Below, piece after piece: positions 10,449 through 17,065 of a DNA stretch of 27,010 bases. Position 1 is the stretch's first letter. The number at the start of each line of letters is the position of its first letter. The position numbers and the translations under genes are program-made. This stretch comes from Folioceros fuciformis (Eukaryota > Anthocerotophyta > Anthocerotopsida > Anthocerotales), in NCBI GenBank assembly GCA_049999805.1, contig JBNGIO010004006.1:1-27010 (forward strand). The letters run 5' to 3'. The notes below the pieces were generated by a model. It was not told the DNA's origin. It ran no database searches and was given only the letters and a program-made list of their open reading frames with translations.

Positions 10449-10805
10449 CAATGAGTCTCCATGCTGTGCATCCTTATTCAATTTCACTATTTGCTCTCAT
10501 TTGTAAATGCTCCATGCATTCCTCAATATCCATTTAGCAGGTATATTATCGTTTGTCGTGAGAACATGTTCAACTGCTCATGATCACGTTCAATTAACTT
10601 AGGGCAGGGTTCATTCTAGGTGCCATTAACTTAGGGCACGTTTCTGTATTCCGTATAAGTCATTACAAATTGGTGACCTATATGAGAGAAATTAACAGGT
10701 TCCCGGTGACTTGTACCCATTTGCGCCTCCTTTGTCCAACCGCACGACTTTTGTTAGCTCATTAAAACTTGAAGTATTTAGGAAGGGGGATGGAAGCATA
10801 TGATG
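10449..10805. other. Gene-free AT-rich spacer
   Basis: No coding sequence is recognisable. The phrase TTAACTTAGGGCA occurs twice, about 33 bp apart, around 10595 and 10628. Confidence 0.55.
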
Positions 10806-11060
10806 TATGGATGTAATGATGACCGCGTGGGAGGCTCCCAAGATCTTTTTGGTATAACCTCGGTCATTATGCAAATGCCTCGACATCGCATGCTGTTTAT
10901 GGATGTCATGATGGCCGCATAGGCAGTACCCAACGTCTACTTTGGTATAAGCTTAGTCAATATTCCTACACATCGTCTATTTTGGTATAACCTCAGTCAA
11001 TATTCCTACACATTGTCTATTTCGGTATAAACTCAATTAATGTTCCTACACATGGCATGC
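10806..11060. repeat. Nested tandem repeats, 92-bp and 40-bp periods
   Basis: A unit beginning TATGGATGTAATGATGACCGC at 10806 recurs, diverged, at 10898 (TATGGATGTCATGATGGCCGC), a 92-bp period. Inside its second half a shorter unit, TTTGGTATAA...AGTCAATATTCCTACACAT, is reiterated at 10941, 10981 and 11021, exactly 40 bp apart. The third copy is the most diverged. The array ends at GTTCCTACACATGGCATGCC. Confidence 0.85.
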
Positions 11061-11482
11061 CATTTATGGCTGTGCAAATGATTACTTCCATAGATGAGGC
11101 ATGGAGTCCACATTAGCTACCAAGTCACATTCCAAAGCAAACATGTTACAAAAATTCTTTAATCGTAAAGCATTGGGAGACATCATTCCACTCCATTATG
11201 GTGTCTCTAATTGCATAATTCAATGATTTCATTTTGGTGTCTCTAATAGCATCAATCCATTCTAGTGTCTCTAATATAGTTATTGAAAGCTTGCACTACA
11301 TTCTAGACAATGCATGCAAGAATATCAAGTTTGTTGTAAGGGCAATGGCGAGGGCAAGGGTCCTCAAAGGACAAGGACATTGAACTCAAACACCACTTCA
11401 TAAGTTTAGTTTAGGTTAGGTTAGGTTAGGTTAGCTCAACTTAGGGAGAAGGTGATATCAAAGGAAGTAAAGCTAGATTGAG
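11061..11482. other. Non-coding spacer with a TTAGG run
   Basis: There is no gene. GTGTCTCTAA appears three times at irregular 28-36 bp spacing (11201, 11237, 11265). A short TTAGG run (about five units) lies at 11410-11434; it is neither long enough nor of the plant telomere type (TTTAGGG) to suggest a telomere remnant. Confidence 0.6.
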
Positions 11483-11634
11483 TATTGTCCAATAGAAGAT
11501 ATGCCAACAAATATTTTCACTAAAGGGTTGGGTTGAGTCTAGATAGGACAGAAGGCATTCTAGGATTGCTAGGTTTAGTGAAATGCTTGGCTTGGCCTAG
11601 CTTGATGGATTATTTTTGATATATTGAGTGAGAG
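11483..11634 (+). pseudogene. Tail of a third Copia element (RNase H C-terminus)
   Basis: The frame from 11483 reads YCPIEDMPTNIFTKGLG then stops. This matches the end of Copia polyproteins, where a '(E)(D)(M)xA(D/N)xxTKxL' phrase precedes the final residues. Continuing in shifted frames, ILGLLGLVKCLA (about 11549 on) fits the same C-terminus. The fragment is followed by GAGTGAGAG and TGTTAGAAG at 11635, which looks like a polypurine tract and LTR start. The rest of the element upstream is not recognisable. Confidence 0.6.
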
Positions 11635-12496
11635 TGTTAGAAGTGGTTTAATACAAGTGTACCAAGATACTTAAGTTGTGAAGAGTGTCATAAGTAAAGT
11701 AAAGTGGATTGTGTGAAGAGTACCAAAAAAAATGGTTTTCTATATGTTATCCTTTCTTCAGTAAATTACACAAAGGATAACCTAAAAATAGATTCTTTTG
11801 GTAGGTTGTAAAGGAACATTTGTGTAGAAGGTTCAAAAGAGTGTGCTGGAAGGCAAGTGAAGATAGAATTATCAAGAGTGTCGTGTCATGATGAAGTACA
11901 TAGATAGATATATGATGTATGTGCATACGTGTTGTACTAAGGGTACTCTAGAAATAGTTTGTCTGCTTTGAATATGTTATGCAGATTGTCCCATAAAAAG
12001 TGCTGTCAAATAGATTATGTGACCAATACTCTAAACATAGCTTTTCTTATATGTATATACATGCTCATTCTAGAGAGAGAATATCCTAAAGTATTTTATG
12101 CTCTAGAGAGATAGACTTCTCCAAGGTATTATAGATCACCTAAAAATAGATTCTTTTGGTGGATTGTAAAGGAACATTGGGGGGAGAAAGTCTTATCTAC
12201 TCTAATCTTTAGAGTAGATGGGATTTTCATCTTTTTTTTTCAATATTAAAAAAATCCTTATAGATTACAAAAGAAGGCTATCCTTGAAATAGATAATAAA
12301 AAATACTTTTCTTATAAATTACAGGGCGGTTATCTAGAAATAGATTTTGTGTATAGTGTTCTTAAGTAGATTATATGAAAGATATCCTAAGAACAACTTG
12401 GAGTCTACAACTTGAAAAACAAGCACAATGACAAAGTTGAAGATGTCCTAGTTTACAAGTGAGAATCTTGGACACTATTGCAGGATAGAATTTTTA
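11635..12496 (+). other. AT-rich, probable LTR-derived sequence with 38-bp direct repeat
   Basis: There is no open frame of note. The sequence starts TGTTAGAAGTGG after the Copia tail and is very AT-rich. The word CCTAAAAATAGATTCTTTTG, followed by GT(A)GG(A)TTGTAAAGGAACATT, occurs at 11781-11820 and again at 12139-12176, about 358 bp apart. Weaker echoes ('AATAGAT' after 'AAAGGATATCC'-like words) lie at 12270-12350. These repeats would fit a solo or partial LTR, but the ends cannot be fixed. Confidence 0.45.
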
Positions 12497-12651
12497 AGGC
12501 AAGACTTAGGATTGAAGGCTTGACAACTGAGAATCAGTCAGCAGTTTTGAATCGATTGAAAGACAAAATATACAAAGCAATTGAAAGAAAGATTATACAA
12601 AGCAAGGCTTGGGATTGAAGGCTTGTCCGGTTGAGAACCGGTCAGCCAGCT
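12497..12651. repeat. Pair of about 48-bp repeats with different hairpins
   Basis: Two diverged copies begin AAGGCAAGACTTAGGATTGAAGGCTTG at 12497 and AAGCAAGGCTTGGGATTGAAGGCTTG at 12600. Each ends in a small inverted repeat: ACTGAgaaTCAGT in the first, CCGGTTgagAACCGG in the second. Both are followed by CAGC. The intervening DNA repeats AAAGA/ACAAAGCAA words. Confidence 0.75.
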
Positions 12652-12697
12652 TAGCGTGCGTTTATTATGTTATGTTCTGTCAGAGTTGCTACATATA

Positions 12698-12750
12698 GTG
12701 TGTGTATGTGTGCGTGTATATGAGTGTGTGTGTGTGTGTGTATGTGTGTT
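12698..12750. repeat. (GT)n microsatellite
   Basis: An interrupted GT/TG dinucleotide run, including an uninterrupted stretch of about 20 bp near 12725-12741, lies just upstream of the LRAT-like gene. It would fall in the promoter or 5' UTR. Confidence 0.9.
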
Positions 12751-12778
12751 GAAGTGTTACATCTTGTGCCGGCCCAAG

Positions 12779-12844
12779 AGGAGAGTGTTGCTCAGCTATG
12801 CGGGGTATCACAGGAGAGTGTTGCTCAGCTATGCGGGGTATCAC
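12779..12844 (+). repeat. Exact 33-bp tandem duplication over the start codon
   Basis: Positions 12779-12811 and 12812-12844 are identical. Each copy carries an ATG (12798 and 12831) in the same reading frame as the first exon of the LRAT-like gene. Because 33 is a multiple of three, the duplication adds 11 codons rather than breaking the frame. Confidence 0.95.
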
Positions 12845-13682
12845 CAACCGTATCGGTCTCACGCATTACATCGATGAGCAGGATGTCACGCCGGGCCTTC
12901 ACATCTATGTATACCGCACACTCCACGCCTACTCGCACCACGGTGAGTTCGCCACACTTTCCACCTCCAGCTCAAGCTTTAGCTCCACGGCCTCCTGCCC
13001 TGCCTTGGCCAGTTTGGGAAGAATTAGCTAGCCGACAACTCATGTGATTCATGTTTGTATACGACTTGATCGGTGTGGTATGGCTGACAGGAATTGCTGG
13101 TGGCTACGAGTCCGACCCGGAGCGCACCCTCTGGGTCTCTACCATTTCCGGGGCGACGTCCAAGAGTTCTGCAGCAGGCCGTGTCCAAAACGGCAGGACG
13201 GCCAAAGCTGCGGCCGGTTCATCAGCAACCGGAGATACCCCGACAGCGCCGTCGTTCGATCTTGCGTTCAATGCTTCAGCAAGGGCCACAGCCTGCACCT
13301 TCACCACTACGGCGTAGCCATAGACGACTACGACAGCAGGCGCAAAGGTAACGAACGCCCTTTGCATCCACAGCACTCCCTTCGCATCCGAAGCTCCCTG
13401 GCCTAAGCCAAAATGTCCTACCCTGGCAGGCCCTCCCCTCCCCTGCCCTTCCCTGTCCTTGTAACGTTCTGCCGCACTGCAGGCTCTTGCCACATGGGAC
13501 CTTGTGGTGACGTACAGAGCGTCCTCCAACGAGCTGAAACTGCGTTCCTCGGTGGCTTCGGCGAGTACAAACTGTTGGGGAAAAACTGCGAGCAGTTTGC
13601 CCTCTATTGCTCCACAGGCGAGATGCTCCCAAGCAAGCAGGTCGAGGCGATAGAGAGCGTGGCGCTCAAATTTCATGGGTAG
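12798..13682 (+). CDS. LRAT/NC-domain protein, three exons, frameshift in exon 2
   Basis: Homology is to plant LRAT-like 'NC domain' proteins of the NlpC/P60 thiol acyltransferase/peptidase fold. Exon 1 (from ATG 12798 or 12831 to 12942) gives PGLHIYVYRTLHAYSHHG, with the conserved HHG histidines. Exon 2 (13091-13347) begins IAGGYESDPERTLW. It then must change frame to reach YHFRGDVQEFCS and SCVQCFSKGHSLHLHHYGV, the Cys-rich middle of the family. Exon 3 (13483-13682) gives GPCGDVQSVLQRAETAFLGG and KNCEQFALYC, the catalytic NCE box, ending at TAG 13680-13682. Both introns (148 and 135 nt) are GT-AG, and phases match at each junction. The frame change is explained by two extra bases in GTCTCT (13135-13140). 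It may be a true null allele or a sequence error. The substrate is unknown. A fourth exon is possible, because GGTAGTAG at the stop resembles a donor. Confidence 0.75.
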
Positions 13683-14194
13683 TAGTTACCAACGCCTCAC
13701 CTCTTCCCCTGCTCTCTCACCTGCTCACACATTTGTCTGCAAAGGACACCTCCTCGTGGACGTGTACATCCTCAGCTTCAGCTTCAGCTTCATCCTCGTC
13801 CTCATCCTTATCCTGTGATGAGAACCCAACCCAAACTTTGTTCCTGTCCTGGACCAACCAATGCTGCCGCTCCCAGGGGTGCGTCCAGGGGGCTGCACTT
13901 CTCAACACTCAAACCACTGGTGCCTTCAGAGTGTTTCACAATCTATTTCTTGTGTTTAATGCGAGTTTCGTGAACTGGATCCATTCATCCATGCTTGCCC
14001 AAGTGTTAGGTTCAAGTGAGCATGATTGGGCCACAATGTCCACGCCCGCATTCCATTCCTTCTTCTGTCTGTCTGTCCGTCCGTCTCCAATTTCGGAAAC
14101 TAGTACTGTACTACCGCCGTGAGCTGCATAACAATCCACACACTGGTACCACCGGGTGGCCCTTGCATGATGTTCAACCAACCACCCCCAAAAC
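13683..14194. other. Convergent 3' spacer
   Basis: This lies between the end of the LRAT-like gene (plus) and the end of the first PPR gene (minus). It contains a CAGCTT/CTCATC-rich simple repeat at about 13770-13806 and a TCTG/TCCG tetranucleotide run at about 14067-14091. The open frames crossing it have no recognisable domains. It most likely holds both 3' UTRs. Confidence 0.6.
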
Positions 14195-16846
14195 TCAAGC
14201 TTTTAGCCTCTCGTCACCAACCACAAAACTATGCACCCGTTCATCCTCGTCCGTCCACCAGCTCTGCCCCGGCTGCTTCCATGCTCGGATTCTCTTCCTC
14301 CTCGCCTGCATCTCCCGTGCCAGCTCCCACATCTGAGCACCTGTGTACATATTGGACATGAGAACGTATGCCGTGGAGTCTTTCTTGTCCAGCTTCACCG
14401 CTTCGCTGAAGGCCAGGAGTCCGACCTCCATGCACCTCCACTTCCGGCATGCTCCCAGCAGAGTGTGCCAAATTGCAGCATTAGGCACCAAAGGCATCCC
14501 CCTTACCAAAGCTAGTGCCTCATCCAATTGTCCTGCACGGCCCAGCAGATCCACCATGCATGTGTAGTGGTCCAGAGTGGGAGTGATGCCGTAGTGTCTA
14601 CTCATAGCCTCGAAGTACTCCCACCCCTCATTCACAAGACCCACGTGGCTACATACTGTGAGCACACTGAGGAAGGTGATGCCGTCTGGCCATGTCCCTT
14701 CCTCTCTCATTCTCCGGACCAACTCGAACACCACTTCACTCTCTCCTCGCCAGGAGTAGCCTGCAATGAGTGAAGTCCACACCACAATGTCCCTTGGGTC
14801 TGATGTATCAAACACCCGCTGCGCATCTGCCATGCTCCCACACTTTCCATACATGTTGATCAAACTGGCAGCCACACCCACATCACCTTCCAGTCCTTGC
14901 TCTACAATCTGCCCATGAAGCTGCCTTCCCAGGGACAGGGCTGCCACATGCGCGCATGCCTGCAAAAGGCACACAAAAGTCACGCAATCGGCCACGGCCA
15001 TACCTTCTTGTTGCATGGCTTTGTACAGAGCGAGGGCTTCCTGCGCCAGTCCCTCCTGGCTATACCCTGCTATCAACGCAGTCCACGTCACCACGTTTTT
15101 CCGACCGAGGCCATCGAACAGCCTCCGAGCGTCTTCCAAGCTCCCACACTTTGCATACATGTTCACCAAACCACTGGCTACAAACACATCAGCTTCATGT
15201 CCGCCTTTTCTCACCTGCGTGTGTAGCTGCTTCCCCGTCTCCAAGGCCGCACACCCCACACTCGCACAAGCCTGCAGGAGGCAAACAAATGTCACAACAT
15301 TGGCTACAGCCGTGCCCTCTTCTTGCATAGCACAGTACAGGCCAAGAGCTTTCTGGCCCATGCCATGCTGGGAATACCCCGCCATTAAAGCGTTCCATGT
15401 CCCTACGCCTTTCTCACCAAGCGTGTCAAACACTCTCTGGGCTTCCTCCAAACTGCCGCACTTTGCATACATGTTCACCAAACTGCTGGCCACATATGCT
15501 TCAGCTCCATATCCTGCTTCTCTAATTTGGGCGTGGAGTTGCTTCCCCTCGACTAAAGCTGCAGGCCCCACACTTGCACATGCCTGCAGGAGGCACACAA
15601 ACGTCACAGAGTCGGGTGCGACCATGCCCTCATCTTGCATGGCTGTGTACAGGCCGAGCGCTTTCTCACCCATGCCGTGCTGGGAATAGCCCCCTATCAT
15701 GGCATTCCATACCACCACATTCTTCTCTTTCAGTCCGTTGAACACGTCCAGCGCATCCTCCAAGCTGCCACACTTTGCGTACATGTCCACCAAGCCACTG
15801 CAAACGAACAGGTCAGGCTCCACCCCACTTGCTAACACATCAGCATGAACCTGCTGCCCTGTTTTCAAGTCTAATGCCCTTGCACAAGCCTGAAGGGCGG
15901 CCACAAACACGTGCCCATCTGGCTTCACACCGGTCCTGCGCATCCGATGATAGAGTTGCATGGCCTGCCTGTCATGGCCTTGTCTAACGTTGGCAGAGAT
16001 TATGGCAGACCACGTGAAGGCATCCGGTCTGCCAACATTCTCAAACACATCCATCGCCTCTTGCAACCTGCCATGACAAGCATACATACGAAGCATGTGG
16101 AAGCCCAGGAACGTGTCTGACTGGTACCCCATCTTCACCGTGCAAGCCTGCACGCGGGTACCCAGCGCAAGGTCTCTCCTCGCCGCACATTTCTTCAGGA
16201 CTGTGTAAATGAGGGCCTTGGGAACACAGCCATCTCCTGTCACCACCAGAGATTCCAACGCCGCCACAGCCTCTGTGACATGACCTTCCATACAAAACTG
16301 GCGCACCCTTTCTGCAATCAAATGCCTATCGTCCCCTGCAGGCCTGCTAGCGCCAGGGGGCCCTAGTATCTGCCTCCGTTCCACACCCACAATGTCCAGA
16401 GCAGCAAGCTGCGCATCCACCCAAGCTGGTTTGCGCAGGTTGTTCAACCAGAGGACCTCCTGGGACTTCCTGTGCCGGAAGTCAGGTGCTCCAAGGCTCT
16501 TCTTGCTTACCCTATTATCCCACCAACGTGTTGGGTCCCGGAAAAACTCTCGCCACAACTTCTTCTGCTGGTGGTCCACCAGACATCCCCATACATGGAC
16601 TGGCTTTCTCGTTTCGTAGGGGATGCACCTCTCAGATTGCCTGTGCACCAAGCGTTGCTTCCCAGAGTTCGCGAGCAGAGCGGCAGCTCTAGCTCTGCCT
16701 GTACTACCCCTTGTCAACCCGCCATTTTGAGGACACCATGAAAACTGTCCTCTCAATACGCCCTCTTGCCCATTGCATGACTCGCACACAACCATCGGTG
16801 CTATCTGTAGCTCTGACTTCACAGAGTGGGAAAACGCCACGCCCAC
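14195..16846 (-). CDS. PLS-class PPR protein, E+ type, with OSB-like PDF motif
   Basis: An uninterrupted 883-codon frame. After a basic, Ser/Ala-containing N-terminus (about residues 30-90, targeting-like), residues 96-143 read KLWREFFRDPTRWWDNR, then PDFRHRKSQEVLWL and PAWV. This is the PDF motif of organellar single-stranded-DNA-binding (OSB) proteins; the OB fold is absent. About five P-L-S triplets follow from residue 175, with repeated (V/I)NMYAKCGSLEDA, VTWTALIAGYSQ and VTFVCLLQACA signatures. Then come E1/E2 (HYTCMVDLLGRAGQLDEAL, YVLMSNMY) and an E+ end (QSWWTDEDERVHSFVVGDERLKA) at the stop. There is no DYW deaminase. Known members of this class bind organellar transcripts for C-to-U editing. 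The start at 16846 is the first in-frame Met; Met18 is an alternative. It lies head to tail behind the DYW-type gene, 219 bp away. Confidence 0.92.
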   Translation of the reverse strand: MGVAFSHSVKSELQIAPMVVCESCNGQEGVLRGQFSWCPQNGGLTRGSTGRARAAALLANSGKQRLVHRQSERCIPYETRKPVHVWGCLVDHQQKKLWREFFRDPTRWWDNRVSKKSLGAPDFRHRKSQEVLWLNNLRKPAWVDAQLAALDIVGVERRQILGPPGASRPAGDDRHLIAERVRQFCMEGHVTEAVAALESLVVTGDGCVPKALIYTVLKKCAARRDLALGTRVQACTVKMGYQSDTFLGFHMLRMYACHGRLQEAMDVFENVGRPDAFTWSAIISANVRQGHDRQAMQLYHRMRRTGVKPDGHVFVAALQACARALDLKTGQQVHADVLASGVEPDLFVCSGLVDMYAKCGSLEDALDVFNGLKEKNVVVWNAMIGGYSQHGMGEKALGLYTAMQDEGMVAPDSVTFVCLLQACASVGPAALVEGKQLHAQIREAGYGAEAYVASSLVNMYAKCGSLEEAQRVFDTLGEKGVGTWNALMAGYSQHGMGQKALGLYCAMQEEGTAVANVVTFVCLLQACASVGCAALETGKQLHTQVRKGGHEADVFVASGLVNMYAKCGSLEDARRLFDGLGRKNVVTWTALIAGYSQEGLAQEALALYKAMQQEGMAVADCVTFVCLLQACAHVAALSLGRQLHGQIVEQGLEGDVGVAASLINMYGKCGSMADAQRVFDTSDPRDIVVWTSLIAGYSWRGESEVVFELVRRMREEGTWPDGITFLSVLTVCSHVGLVNEGWEYFEAMSRHYGITPTLDHYTCMVDLLGRAGQLDEALALVRGMPLVPNAAIWHTLLGACRKWRCMEVGLLAFSEAVKLDKKDSTAYVLMSNMYTGAQMWELAREMQARRKRIRAWKQPGQSWWTDEDERVHSFVVGDERLKA

Positions 16847-17065
16847 ACCTTCCTTCCTACTATCTCATGTGTGCCAATGCCAGAATGTTTGGGCGGTGCG
16901 GGTGTCTACCTTCGCCTGTCGCTTGCCACGAGATTGCAAGCTTCCACTTTTCGGCTGTGCATTGATGAAGACCCACAGAGACGCGGCCATTGCCAGGCCA
17001 CCTCGCGACGGGCCGACGGCACACGACACATGTACACGTACGTGTACATTGCACGTTGACTACCG
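16847..17065 (-). other. Short spacer between the two PPR genes
   Basis: These 219 bp must hold the 3' UTR of the upstream DYW-type gene and the promoter/5' UTR of the E+ gene. The sequence contains an imperfect palindrome around TGTACACGTACGTGTACA (17031-17048). No TATA box could be assigned. The spacing is short for two independent transcription units. Confidence 0.5.

Noticed and set aside
10241-10537. 98-codon plus-strand frame over the 248-bp repeat
   Set aside because: Not kept open in the other repeat copy and no family resemblance.
9961-11060. Tandem repeats as a CRISPR array
   Set aside because: Repeats are long, diverged and contiguous, without uniform spacers or cas genes; the genome is a plant one.
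11410-11434. TTAGG run as an interstitial telomere
   Set aside because: Only about five units and not the plant TTTAGGG type; treated as simple sequence.
13104-13676. 190-codon minus-strand frame opposite the LRAT-like gene
   Set aside because: Crosses both introns and all conserved LRAT exons on the other strand; no domain recognised.
15015-15689. 224-codon plus-strand frame
   Set aside because: Antisense shadow of the repetitive PPR coding sequence; its internal repetition mirrors the PPR modules.
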